From Ramlibacter sp. (GTDB taxonomy: Bacteria > Pseudomonadota > Gammaproteobacteria > Burkholderiales > Burkholderiaceae): a DNA stretch of 12,108 nt. The notes beneath the pieces are model-generated. The model searched no databases and was not told the origin of the DNA. It worked only from the letters and a program-made list of their open reading frames with translations. The position numbers and the translations under genes were made by a program. The stretch lies in assembly GCA_014376915.1 (NCBI GenBank), contig JACMQP010000177.1, positions 1 to 12,108 of the forward strand, read 5' to 3'. Positions 1-7,685 of the stretch are shown here, piece after piece. Within the stretch, counting starts at the first letter, position 1; every line of letters begins with the position of its first letter.

Positions 1-1
1 G

Positions 2-1669
2 CTGCCAATACCCAAAGTGATGACCTACCAGCTGGCCGACGGCTGGAGCGACGTCAAGTTTGTCCGGCCGGCGCACTCGCTGGTGGCGCTGCACGGCATC
101 GAAGTGGTGCCGGTCGAAGCGCTGGGGCTGAAGGCCGGCAACACGACCCGTGGCCACCGCTTTGAAGCTTCCGTGGATCCAGTGCGGCTGAAGGACGCCG
201 ACAGTTACGCCGCCACGCTGGAAAAAGACGGGGCCGTCATCGCCAGCTTCGAGGCACGTCGCGCCGAGATCGGACGCCAGCTTGCCGCTGCAGCAGCGAA
301 GGTGGGCGGCGGCGTCCGGCCCATCGACGACGCGGCCCTGCTCGACGAGGTCACCGGTCTCGTGGAACGGCCCAACGTCCTGATCTGCCAGTTCGAGAGC
401 GAATTTCTCGAGGTGCCGCAGGAATGCCTGATCCTCACGATGAAGGCCAACCAGAAATACTTCCCGCTGCTGGATGCCAGCGGCAAGCTGACCAACCGTT
501 TCCTGGTGGTGAGCAACATCCGCCCGGACGATGCCAGCGCAGTGATCCAGGGCAACGAGCGCGTGGTGCGGCCGCGGTTGGCCGACGCCAAGTTCTTCTT
601 TGACCAGGACCGCAAGAAGACGCTCGAATCGCGCGTCGCGCAGCTGGCCAAGGTGGTCTATCACAACAAGCTGGGAACGCAGGGCGAGCGGACCGGGCGC
701 GTGCGCGCGCTGGCCAAGGTGATCGGCGCCCAGCTCGGGAGCGACGCGCTGGCCAGCCACGCCGACCGGGCCGCGATGCTGGCCAAGGCCGACCTCGTGA
801 CCGACATGGTGGGCGAGTTCCCGGAGCTGCAGGGCACGATGGGTCGTTACTACGCGCTCAACGACAATCTGCCGGCCGACGTCGCCGACGCGATCGAGGA
901 CCACTACAAGCCGCGCTTTGCCGGCGACGAGCTGCCGCGCAGCCAGACCGGTCTGGTGGTGGCGCTGGCGGACAAGCTGGAAACGCTGGCCGGGCTGTTC
1001 GCGATCGGCCAGTTGCCCACCGGCGACAAGGACCCCTTCGCGCTGCGCCGGCACGCGCTGGGCGTGGTCCGCATGCTGATGGAAAAGGACCTGCCGCTGT
1101 CGCTCGGCGACCTCGTGGGAGAAGCCGTCGCGCTGTTCCCCGGCGCCGACGCCAAGACCGTCCAGCTGCTGTCCGAGTTCATCTCCGACCGGCTCGCGGG
1201 CCTGTTGCGCGAGCAGGGCTTCAGCCCGCAGGAGGTGGATGCCGTCATTGCCCTGGGCCCGCAGCGTCTGGGCGACATTCCCAAACGGCTGGCCGCGGTG
1301 CACGCGTTTGCCGCCCTGCCGGAAGCGCCGGCACTGGCAGCGGCCAACAAGCGAATCTCCAACATACTGAAGAAGGCGGAAAAGGCCGACGCCCACGTGA
1401 ACGAAGCGATGCTCAAGGAGCCGGCCGAACATGCCCTGTTCGCGGCGATGAAGGACATCGCCCCACGTGCCGCCGCGCAGTTCGAGGCCGGCGACTACAC
1501 GGCCTCGTTGCGGACGCTGGCGGCGCTGCGCGCCACCGTGGATGCCTTCTTCGATGGCGTGATGGTCAACGCCGAAGAAACCGACTTGCGCCTCAACCGC
1601 CTCGGCCTGCTGGCAACGCTGCACCAGGCCATGAACCGCGTGGCCGACCTGTCTCGCCTGGCGTCATGA
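2..1669 (+). CDS. glyS: Glycine--tRNA ligase beta subunit, 5'-truncated by window edge
   Basis: C-terminal 555 residues of the beta chain of the alpha2-beta2 class II glycyl-tRNA synthetase, a cytoplasmic enzyme that charges tRNA-Gly. The reading frame is open to the left edge (codons from base 2 read [10 protein letters not shown]), so the first Met/Val codons near 17-22 are internal. Family beta chains are close to 700 residues, so roughly 140 N-terminal residues are missing. Recognisable stretches are [13 protein letters not shown] near the left edge, the [18 protein letters not shown] block (about 557-610), the [10 protein letters not shown] and [12 protein letters not shown] blocks of the HD-like region (about 662-844), the [11 protein letters not shown] block (about 1031-1063), and a C-terminal DALR-like anticodon-binding region ending in the [15 protein letters not shown] type motif. 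The catalytic alpha subunit glyQ is expected just upstream, outside the window. No frameshift is seen. Family assignment is secure. Confidence 0.97.
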   Translation: MPIPKVMTYQLADGWSDVKFVRPAHSLVALHGIEVVPVEALGLKAGNTTRGHRFEASVDPVRLKDADSYAATLEKDGAVIASFEARRAEIGRQLAAAAAKVGGGVRPIDDAALLDEVTGLVERPNVLICQFESEFLEVPQECLILTMKANQKYFPLLDASGKLTNRFLVVSNIRPDDASAVIQGNERVVRPRLADAKFFFDQDRKKTLESRVAQLAKVVYHNKLGTQGERTGRVRALAKVIGAQLGSDALASHADRAAMLAKADLVTDMVGEFPELQGTMGRYYALNDNLPADVADAIEDHYKPRFAGDELPRSQTGLVVALADKLETLAGLFAIGQLPTGDKDPFALRRHALGVVRMLMEKDLPLSLGDLVGEAVALFPGADAKTVQLLSEFISDRLAGLLREQGFSPQEVDAVIALGPQRLGDIPKRLAAVHAFAALPEAPALAAANKRISNILKKAEKADAHVNEAMLKEPAEHALFAAMKDIAPRAAAQFEAGDYTASLRTLAALRATVDAFFDGVMVNAEETDLRLNRLGLLATLHQAMNRVADLSRLAS

Positions 1670-1699
1670 GCCCCCACGTGCTGCACTTGGTGTCATCGC

Positions 1700-1734
1700 T
1701 CCGCCCCGGGGGGGCCGGCCTACCCTGGGGCGGA
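1700..1734. repeat. GC-rich inverted repeat between glyS and gmhB
   Basis: An 8-base perfect inverted repeat TCCGCCCC (1700-1707) / GGGGCGGA (1727-1734) extends inward by one G-T(U) wobble and three G-C pairs. That gives a stem of about 12 pairs around an 11-base loop (1712-1722). It sits in the only sizeable gap of the glyS-gmhB-acyltransferase run. No run of T follows on the + strand (the next bases are CTGGCGGC), so it is not a standard intrinsic terminator. It may be an mRNA-stabilising or attenuating hairpin, or one copy of a dispersed intergenic repeat. I cannot tell which from one copy. Confidence 0.55.
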
Positions 1735-1746
1735 CTGGCGGCAGGT

Positions 1747-1752
1747 GGGAGG
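1747..1752 (+). promoter_or_regulatory. Ribosome binding site fixing the TTG start of gmhB
   Basis: GGGAGG lies eight bases upstream of the TTG at 1761. There is no ATG or GTG in frame that would keep the N-terminal MKIVILDRDG strand and HAD motif I, so this site supports the TTG start. Confidence 0.7.
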
Positions 1753-1760
1753 TTCACGCC

Positions 1761-2339
1761 TTGAAAATCGTCATCCTCGACCGCGATGGCACCATCAACT
1801 CCGACAGCGACGAATTCATCAAGTCGCCGCAGGAATGGGTGCCGCTGCCCGGCGCCCTGGAGGCGATCGCGCGGCTGAACCACGCCGGCTGGCACTGCGT
1901 GATCGCATCCAACCAGTCGGGCCTGGGCCGCGGCCTGTTCGACGTCGGCTCGCTCAACGCCATGCACGCCAAGATGCACAAGATGCTGGCGGCGCAGGGC
2001 GGCCGGATCGACGCGGTGTTCTATTGCCCGCACACAGCCGATGACCATTGCGTGTGCCGCAAGCCCCTGCCGGGCTTGTTCGAGCAGATCGGCGAACGCT
2101 TCGGCATCGAGCTCAAGGGCACGCCGGTGGTCGGCGACGGCTTGCGCGACCTGCAGGCCGGCGTGCTGGTCGGCTGCGAGCCGCACCTGGTCCTGACTGG
2201 CAAGGGCGCGGCGCTGCGCGGCCTGCCGCTGCCCGAGGTTTATCCCGCCAGCACCTTCGTCCACGAGGACCTGGGCGCCTTCGCCGACTGGCTGATCGCG
2301 CGCAATGCCCGGCCCAAGACAGTCGCTGCGGCGGCCTGA
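1761..2339 (+). CDS. gmhB: D-glycero-beta-D-manno-heptose-1,7-bisphosphate 7-phosphatase
   Basis: 192-residue HAD-superfamily phosphatase that removes the C7 phosphate of heptose 1,7-bisphosphate in the cytoplasmic pathway to ADP-heptose for LPS inner core. HAD motif I is DRDGT (D7 nucleophile, D9 acid/base), motif II is the SNQSG block (S50-G54), and the motif III lysine is in RKP (K101). The Mg-binding acidic motif is VGDGLRD (D126, D130). The GmhB-type zinc site is visible as C89-P-H91 and C97-V-C99, which separates it from histidinol-phosphatase and other HADs with some confidence. Length matches the family. The start is TTG, supported by GGGAGG eight bases upstream and by motif I beginning at residue 7. 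The acyltransferase gene starts three bases after the stop, suggesting co-transcription and possibly coupled translation. Confidence 0.93.
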   Translation: MKIVILDRDGTINSDSDEFIKSPQEWVPLPGALEAIARLNHAGWHCVIASNQSGLGRGLFDVGSLNAMHAKMHKMLAAQGGRIDAVFYCPHTADDHCVCRKPLPGLFEQIGERFGIELKGTPVVGDGLRDLQAGVLVGCEPHLVLTGKGAALRGLPLPEVYPASTFVHEDLGAFADWLIARNARPKTVAAAA

Positions 2340-2342
2340 CCC

Positions 2343-3086
2343 ATGCCGTTGCTGCGATCGATCCTCCACGCGCTCTGGATGCTGGTCACGGTCATTCCCT
2401 GGGGCATCTGGATGGTCACGGCGTCGCTGTGGTGCAACGGCGAGCAGATGTTCTGGAAGGCCTCCCGCTGGCTGGGCTGGCAGATCGACGGCGCGCGCAT
2501 TCTGTGCGGCATCCAGGTGCGGATCACCGGCATGGAAAATCTCCCGACCGGCAAGACCAGTCCGGCCATCCTGCTGGTCAAGCACCAGTCCACCTTCGAG
2601 ACCTTCCTGTTTCCGACGATCATGCCGCACCCGCTGGCATACGTTTTCAAGAAGGAACTGATCTACGTGCCGTTCTTCGGCTGGGCCATCGGCCGGATGG
2701 ACATGATCCACATCGACCGCAGCCAGCGTGCCCAGGCTTTCAACAAGGTGGTGGAACAGGGCAAGCGGCTGTTGGCGCAGGGCATCTGGGTCATCATGTT
2801 TCCCGAGGGCACGCGCATCCCGCGCGGGCAGAAGGGGACGTACAAAATCGGCGGCACCCGGCTGGCGGTGGAGACCGGCGCGCCGGTGATCCCGATCGCG
2901 GTGACATCGGCCAAGGTCTGGCCGCGCAAGGCGTTCATCAAGCACCCCGGCATCGTCGATGTCTCGATCGGCAAGCCGATTCCGAGCCAGGGCCGCAAGC
3001 CCGATGAACTCATGCGCGAGGTGGAAGCCTGGATCGAAGGAGAAATGCATCGCCTCGACCCCGAGGCCTACGGGGGAAAAACGTAA
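2343..3086 (+). CDS. plsC: 1-acyl-sn-glycerol-3-phosphate acyltransferase family protein (PlsC-type)
   Basis: 247-residue membrane acyltransferase of the PlsC/LPLAT family, expected to transfer an acyl chain to lysophosphatidic acid or a related lysophospholipid at the cytoplasmic face of the inner membrane. A hydrophobic N-terminal helix spans about residues 7-31. The catalytic block is KHQSTFETF: H81 and E86 form an HX4E pair rather than the canonical HX4D. The substrate-binding block is FPEGTR (153-158), and the late motif is PVIPIAVTSA (181-190). No good Shine-Dalgarno sequence precedes the ATG at 2343, which sits three bases after the gmhB stop, so translational coupling is likely. The exact acyl acceptor is not determined by sequence. 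A paralogue elsewhere could be the essential PlsC, with this one specialised; the gmhB linkage hints at an envelope role. Confidence 0.88.
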   Translation: MPLLRSILHALWMLVTVIPWGIWMVTASLWCNGEQMFWKASRWLGWQIDGARILCGIQVRITGMENLPTGKTSPAILLVKHQSTFETFLFPTIMPHPLAYVFKKELIYVPFFGWAIGRMDMIHIDRSQRAQAFNKVVEQGKRLLAQGIWVIMFPEGTRIPRGQKGTYKIGGTRLAVETGAPVIPIAVTSAKVWPRKAFIKHPGIVDVSIGKPIPSQGRKPDELMREVEAWIEGEMHRLDPEAYGGKT

Positions 3087-3097
3087 ACTTGCGACCC

Positions 3098-4036
3098 ATG
3101 CACCGGCTGCTCCAGCTCACCCTCGACCTGTTCGAATCGGCCAGCCCCGCTCCCGCCTGCGTTCCCCCCGAGAAAACGAATCGTGTCGTGCGCAAGCGTG
3201 TGCCCGAGGCCGCTCCCACGGCGGCGCCTTTCGAGCCGGGCGAGCGTTTCGACCAGGTCATGGCAGCGGCCAGCTTCCGCCATCCGCAGGCAAACCGCGA
3301 AACCCTGCTCGGCGAAACGGTGGTCGCCTACCGCTACCAGCGCGCCCGGCGCCGCAACATCGGCTTCCTGGTCGGCCCCGAGGGGCTCACCGTCACGGCC
3401 CCGACGTGGGTGCCGCTGTACGAGATCGACGCCGCCGTGAAGAGCAAGTCGACCTGGATCCTGCGCAAGCTCGACGACGCCAACGAGCGGCGCCAGCGCA
3501 TCGAGTCGGCGCGGATCGAGTGGAAAGACGGCGCCACCTTCCCCTTCATCGGCGAGCCGGTGGTCGTGGTGCTGGACCCGCGCCACGCCTTCGACGAAGT
3601 GGGCGCCGTGCTCAATACCGATGCCGCTGCCTTGCCCGGCGCCACCCGCCTGACGCTGCACGTGGGCCTTCCCCATACGGCCACGGCCGACCAGGTCCGC
3701 GACGCGGTGCAAGCCTGGCTGATGCGCCAGGCCAAGCGCCTGTTCCAGGAACGCCTGGACCACTACGCGCCGCAACTCGGAGTCAAGTGGACGCGGCTGG
3801 CCCTGAGCAGCGCCGGCACACGCTGGGGCACGGCCCATTCCGACGGCTCGATCAGGCTGAACTGGCGGCTGATCCATTTCCGCCTGCCCGTGATCGACTA
3901 TGTCGTCGCGCACGAACTGAGCCACCTGCGCGTCATGGACCACAGCCCGCGGTTCTGGGATACGGTGCGCACCGTGGTCCCCGACTACGCACAGTTGCGC
4001 AGCCAGCTCAAGGACGAAACGCTGCTCGCTTGGTGA
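3098..4036 (+). CDS. YgjP/DUF45-type zinc metallohydrolase (M48-like)
   Basis: 312 residues from the ATG at 3098. The C-terminal half carries the zinc hydrolase signature VVAHELSHLRVMDHSPRFW: H272, E273 and H276 of HELSH, plus H282 of the downstream HSPRFW. This is the pattern of the YgjP/WLM/DUF45 (COG1451) group, thought to be cytosolic metallopeptidases. Upstream blocks RRRNIGFLVGPEGLTVTAP and SSAGTRWGTAHSDGSIRLNWRL are also typical of the family. The first roughly 70 residues are a family-variable, Pro/Ala-rich extension with no signal peptide. Start choice is uncertain: TTG at 3089 adds three residues, and neither start has a well-spaced Shine-Dalgarno sequence. TAAACT at 3084-3089 could be a -10 element for an almost leaderless mRNA, but no -35 is evident. 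The gene begins 11 bases after the acyltransferase stop. Substrate is unknown. Confidence 0.88.
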   Translation: MHRLLQLTLDLFESASPAPACVPPEKTNRVVRKRVPEAAPTAAPFEPGERFDQVMAAASFRHPQANRETLLGETVVAYRYQRARRRNIGFLVGPEGLTVTAPTWVPLYEIDAAVKSKSTWILRKLDDANERRQRIESARIEWKDGATFPFIGEPVVVVLDPRHAFDEVGAVLNTDAAALPGATRLTLHVGLPHTATADQVRDAVQAWLMRQAKRLFQERLDHYAPQLGVKWTRLALSSAGTRWGTAHSDGSIRLNWRLIHFRLPVIDYVVAHELSHLRVMDHSPRFWDTVRTVVPDYAQLRSQLKDETLLAW

Positions 4037-4057
4037 GCGGAGCGCGGGCCGTACACT
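4030..4057 (+). promoter_or_regulatory. Candidate sigma-70 promoter for the sensor kinase
   Basis: TTGGTG (4030-4035, overlapping the stop codon of the upstream gene) and TACACT (4052-4057) are separated by 16 bases. Initiation would fall near 4064, about 37 bases before the kinase ATG. Both hexamers are reasonable but imperfect matches, and there is no independent support. Confidence 0.35.
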
Positions 4058-4068
4058 CCAACTTCGCA

Positions 4069-4085
4069 TCGCCGTCCGGCGGCGA
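4069..4085 (+). other. Small leader hairpin before the sensor kinase
   Basis: TCGCCG (4069-4074) and CGGCGA (4080-4085) are exact inverted repeats around a five-base loop. They end five bases before the purine-rich ribosome binding site GGGAAGGG (4091-4098) of the kinase. It could modulate ribosome access, but hairpins this short are frequent in GC-rich DNA. Confidence 0.3.
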
Positions 4086-4100
4086 CAACCGGGAAGGGCA

Positions 4101-7100
4101 ATGCAGAGCCGACTGAGTTTGCGCGAGCGGTTGGTGATCCTGATGGTGGCGGCCACGCTGCCGTTGTTCGCGTTGTCCTTCTGGCTCGCTCTGCGCGAAA
4201 CCGGAGCGGCCACGCAGCTGGCCCAGTCGCAGATGAAGTTCGCCGCCTCTCTGGTGGCGGCCAACCAGGACGTCGCGGTGGAGTCGGCCCGCCAGTTGCT
4301 CGGGGCGATCAGCGCCCTGCCCCGGTTGCGCAGCGGCGGGCAGAGCCGCTGCCAGTCCTATTTCGAGGGGCTGCGCAACGACTTCCCCATGTACTCCAAT
4401 ATTGGCCTGCTCTCGCTGGACGGCCAGTTGGTCTGCCACGCCAACGGCCGCATGGGCGCGGCCAGCGCCGCCGACCGCGGCTATTTCCGCGCAGCGCTCG
4501 CGCAGCGCCGGTTCGTGATGGGCGAAGTGATCGTTGGACGGCTCTCCGGCGTGCGGAGCATTCCGTTCGCCGCGCCGGTCATGGAGGATGGCGAGGTCAC
4601 CGGCATCGTGTTCGCGACGCTGGCGCTGGAGCAAGCCGGAGCCGCGCTGGGCCGCCTGCAGCTGCCCGACGGCGCGCGTGTGGTGGTGGCCGACCGCCAC
4701 GATCGGGTGCTGATGGACTATCCGCCACGCGACGCCGCGTTGCCGCGGGACCTGACCAATGCGGTCGTGAAGTCGGCGGCGCAAACGATGACCAGCGGCG
4801 TCGGCGAGGGCCACGACCGCGACGGCATGGACCGCATCTACGCCTATGTGCCGAGCACGCTGCTGGCCGGCGAAGGCTTCCTGGCGATCGTGAGCATCGA
4901 CAAGGCGCGGGTCGCCGGCGCCAGCTTCGACAAGCTGCGCCAGGAGCTGCTGGTGCTGGGCCTTTCGCTGTTGCTGGGCGTGGCCGCCGCCTGGTGGATC
5001 GGCGGTCGGGTGATCGTGCAGCCGGCCGGCGAGATCGTGGACGTGGTGCGGCAGCTGGAGGCTGGCGCGCTGGACGTGCGCATCCCGATGCGAGGCCGGC
5101 AACAGCGCGGCGAGTTCGCTCGCATCGGGGCCGCCTTCAACCTGATGGCGGAGTCGCTGCAGCTGCGCCAGCATGACCGCGACATCGAACTGGGCCGCAG
5201 CCGCAGTGCCTACGCGGTGCTGGACCTGGTCCTCAACAGCATGCAGGACGCCCTGTTCGCGGTGAACGCGGCTGGCCAGTTCCTGCTGTTCAACCACGCG
5301 GCGACACGCCTGTTCCCGCTGCAGGGGCCGCCGGCGCTGCTGCAGCAGTGGCCGCAACTTTACGGCCTGTACCACTCTGACGGCACCACCCTGTTCCGGC
5401 CGGATGAGTTGCCGATGGTGCGGGCGCTGCGCGGCGAAACCGGGCTCCACCTGCAGATGGTGGTGCGCAACGCGCTGGTGCCGGCGGGCTGCCTGCTGCA
5501 ATGCAGCTACCAGCCGATGCGGGACGAAGCCGGCATCAGCGGCGGGCTGGTGGTGTTCACGGACGTCACCGCACTGCAGCGGCTGCAGGACGAGCAGGCC
5601 CTGCAGTTCCGACAGCTGCGCGACACCCAGCTCAAGCTGATCGAGGCGCAGCGGGTCGGCAAGATCGGCAACTGGGACACCGACCTCGCCACCGGGCGCG
5701 TGTGGTGGTCCGAGGAGGTGTTCCGCCTGTTCGGCGTATCCCACGACAATTTCTCGGGCACGGTGCAGGACTTCCTCAACCGCATCCATCCGGACGACCT
5801 TGCGCGCCACACGGCGGCGCGCGAGGCGGCGACCATGCGGGGCCGGCCGATGAACATGGAGTACCGCATCATCCGGCCGGACGGCCAGATTGCCTGGATG
5901 CACGACATCGCCGAAATGCGCCGAGGCGGCGACGGTCGCCCGGTCTGGTACGGCGGTGTGGTGCAGGACATCACGGCGCGCAAGGAAGCCGAACGCGCGC
6001 TGACGGAAAGCGAGCACGAGCTGCAGGAGTTCACCCTCATGCTGCAGCGGGCCGCCGATGCCGCGCAGGAGATCACCAGCCGCAAGTCGCTGGAAGACAC
6101 GCTGACGGCCGTCGCCGACCAGGTGCGCCATGTGATCGGCGCGCGGCAGGCCGAGGTCAGTTTCACGGCGGACAGCGACTGGGCGCTGGCGGTGGCCGAG
6201 GCCGGGCACCCGCTGCGGCTGACGCAGGACGAACTGCTGGCCCATCCGCGGTGGCGCCAGTTCGGCGGCATGGCCGGCCAGCCGCCGTTGCGCGGCCTGC
6301 TGGCCGTGCCGCTGGTGGACCGCAACGGCGGCACCACTGGCCTGCTGCTGCTGTCGGACAAGGAAGCGGGCGACTTCAACGAGCGCGACGAATACGCTGC
6401 GCTCGAGCTGTCCCAAATGGCCTCGATCGCCATCGACAACGTGCGGCTGCTGCAGCAGGTGCTGGACTTCAACGCCGGCCTGGAGGCGCGGATCGCGGAG
6501 CGCACCGCCGAACTCGAGCAGCAGGAGCGGCTGTACCGAACGCTCGCCGAACAGGCGCCCGAGGTGGTCTGGAACACGGACGCCACTGGTGAGCGGCTCA
6601 CCTTCCTCAATCGCGCCTGGTACGAGCTGGTGGGCGGCACGCCCGAGGGCTGGTTGGGGCACAGTGGCCTGAGCGCGGTGCATCCGGACGATCGCGAGGA
6701 GGTGGCCGGCAACTGGCGCAACGCGCTGGCAACTCTCTCGCCGCTCGCCGGCGTGCGGCGGCTACGGGCCCGCGACGGCAGTTACCACTCGATGTCGTAC
6801 CGGGGCTCGCCCGTGTTCGGCGACCATGGCCAGGTGGCGTTCTGGGTCGGCATCGACACTGACATCACCGAGCTGAAGGCGATCGAGCGGGCCTTGCGCG
6901 GCTCCAACCAGGAGCTGGAGGCGTTCTCCTATTCGGTGTCGCACGACCTGCGCGCGCCGCTGGGTGCCATCGGCGGCTTCAGCCGGGCGCTGTCGCACCG
7001 GCTCGAGGCGCTGCCCGATGAGCGGGCCCACCATTACCTGGCCCGGATCCAGGCCGGTGTCGAGCGGATGGAGCAGCTGATCGAATCCCTGCTGGGGCTG

Positions 7101-7613
7101 GCGAAGGTGGTGCGCGCGCCACTGCGCTTCGGCGAGGTGGACCTGGGGGCGCTGGCGCGCGAAACCGTCGAAGGTCTGCGTGAAGCCGCTCCCGGACGCA
7201 AGGTCAGCGTCACCATCGCCGACGACCTGCTCGCGCTGGGCGACGTGCGGCTGCTGCGAATCGCGATGGAGAACCTGCTGGGCAACGCCTGGAAGTTCAC
7301 CTCGCAGCGCGAAGACGCGATCATCGAGGTCGGACGGCTGCCGGACAGCAGGGTCTTCTACGTGCGCGACAACGGCGTCGGCTTCGACATGGCCTATGTC
7401 GACAAGCTGTTCGGCGCTTTCCAGCGGCTGCATACCGAAGCCGAATTCCCGGGCACCGGGATCGGACTGGCGACGGTGCGCCGGATCGTCACGCGCCACC
7501 AGGGCCGCGTCTGGGGCGAGTCGCAGCTCGGGCTGAGCACCACGTTCTACTTCGTGCTGTCCGAGCTGCCGCCGCCATCCTGGCTGGCGGGAAGCGCGGC
7601 CAGGGCCGCGTAG
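4101..7613 (+). CDS. Multi-sensor membrane histidine kinase (dCache-HAMP-PAS-PAS-GAF-PAS-HisKA-HATPase)
   Basis: 1170-residue inner-membrane sensor kinase. Membrane helix 1 is about residues 11-31. The periplasmic region (about 32-280) resembles dCache_1, with the DRGYFRAAL block (125-133) and the IPFAAPVMEDGEVTGIVFATLAL block; C84 and C112 may form a disulfide. Helix 2 is about 283-302, followed by HAMP (about 303-355). PAS 1 spans about 366-490, PAS 2 (PAS_3-like, HPDD at 563-566) about 514-628, GAF about 655-785, a coiled coil about 786-812, and PAS 3 about 810-926. HisKA has the phospho-acceptor H948 in SVSHDLRAPL. HATPase_c has N1062 in ENLLGNAWKF, the G1 box DNGVGF (1090-1095) and the G2 box GTGIGL (1118-1123). 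All catalytic boxes look intact. There is no receiver domain and no response regulator nearby, so it is an orphan kinase of unknown ligand. The start ATG has GGGAAGGG just upstream. Confidence 0.93.
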   Translation: MQSRLSLRERLVILMVAATLPLFALSFWLALRETGAATQLAQSQMKFAASLVAANQDVAVESARQLLGAISALPRLRSGGQSRCQSYFEGLRNDFPMYSNIGLLSLDGQLVCHANGRMGAASAADRGYFRAALAQRRFVMGEVIVGRLSGVRSIPFAAPVMEDGEVTGIVFATLALEQAGAALGRLQLPDGARVVVADRHDRVLMDYPPRDAALPRDLTNAVVKSAAQTMTSGVGEGHDRDGMDRIYAYVPSTLLAGEGFLAIVSIDKARVAGASFDKLRQELLVLGLSLLLGVAAAWWIGGRVIVQPAGEIVDVVRQLEAGALDVRIPMRGRQQRGEFARIGAAFNLMAESLQLRQHDRDIELGRSRSAYAVLDLVLNSMQDALFAVNAAGQFLLFNHAATRLFPLQGPPALLQQWPQLYGLYHSDGTTLFRPDELPMVRALRGETGLHLQMVVRNALVPAGCLLQCSYQPMRDEAGISGGLVVFTDVTALQRLQDEQALQFRQLRDTQLKLIEAQRVGKIGNWDTDLATGRVWWSEEVFRLFGVSHDNFSGTVQDFLNRIHPDDLARHTAAREAATMRGRPMNMEYRIIRPDGQIAWMHDIAEMRRGGDGRPVWYGGVVQDITARKEAERALTESEHELQEFTLMLQRAADAAQEITSRKSLEDTLTAVADQVRHVIGARQAEVSFTADSDWALAVAEAGHPLRLTQDELLAHPRWRQFGGMAGQPPLRGLLAVPLVDRNGGTTGLLLLSDKEAGDFNERDEYAALELSQMASIAIDNVRLLQQVLDFNAGLEARIAERTAELEQQERLYRTLAEQAPEVVWNTDATGERLTFLNRAWYELVGGTPEGWLGHSGLSAVHPDDREEVAGNWRNALATLSPLAGVRRLRARDGSYHSMSYRGSPVFGDHGQVAFWVGIDTDITELKAIERALRGSNQELEAFSYSVSHDLRAPLGAIGGFSRALSHRLEALPDERAHHYLARIQAGVERMEQLIESLLGLAKVVRAPLRFGEVDLGALARETVEGLREAAPGRKVSVTIADDLLALGDVRLLRIAMENLLGNAWKFTSQREDAIIEVGRLPDSRVFYVRDNGVGFDMAYVDKLFGAFQRLHTEAEFPGTGIGLATVRRIVTRHQGRVWGESQLGLSTTFYFVLSELPPPSWLAGSAARAA

Positions 7614-7625
7614 GGCGCGGGCACC

Positions 7626-7653
7626 AGGTTGACGTTGACGTCAACGTCAACCT
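7626..7653. promoter_or_regulatory. Long perfect palindrome, candidate LiuR operator 1
   Basis: A 28-base perfect palindrome with no spacer, centred between 7639 and 7640. Its core arm is TTGACGTTGAC, directly followed by its reverse complement, and the ends are AGG/CCT. It lies 12 bases after the kinase stop and overlaps the -35 of the candidate promoter for the MerR-family gene. The same 23-base core recurs at 8102-8124 on the other side of that gene. Site length, symmetry and linkage to a LiuR-type regulator make it a very likely autoregulatory operator. The identity of the bound protein is inferred. Confidence 0.85.
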
Positions 7654-7663
7654 CGGCTGTAAT
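7635..7663 (+). promoter_or_regulatory. Candidate sigma-70 promoter of the MerR-family gene
   Basis: TTGACG (7635-7640) and TGTAAT (7658-7663) are separated by 17 bases, each matching five of six consensus positions. The -35 and most of the spacer are inside the palindrome at 7626-7653. The normal 17-base spacing, instead of the stretched 19-20 bases typical of MerR-activated promoters, fits repression by occlusion. Predicted initiation near 7670 would leave a leader of only about 16 bases before the ATG at 7686. Confidence 0.6.
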
Positions 7664-7685
7664 CGTCGGGCCCACCTTCCTCCTC

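Noticed and set aside
1700..1734. Hairpin as an intrinsic terminator after glyS
   Set aside because: No U-rich stretch follows on either side, so I list it only as an inverted repeat.
4008..6683. 891-residue open frame on the minus strand opposite the kinase gene
   Set aside because: Its His/Arg/Gln/Leu-rich composition is that of an antisense shadow in GC-rich DNA, no domain is recognisable, and the + strand frame is a clear sensor kinase.
7626..7653. Palindrome as a Rho-independent terminator of the kinase gene
   Set aside because: No T-tract follows, the palindrome has no loop, and the duplicated copy sits upstream of another coding gene. Operator function explains both better.
7629..7685. 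Longer liuR frame starting at TTG inside operator 1
   Set aside because: It would translate the palindrome (giving MTLTSTST), has no ribosome site, and extends beyond the usual MerR N-terminus.
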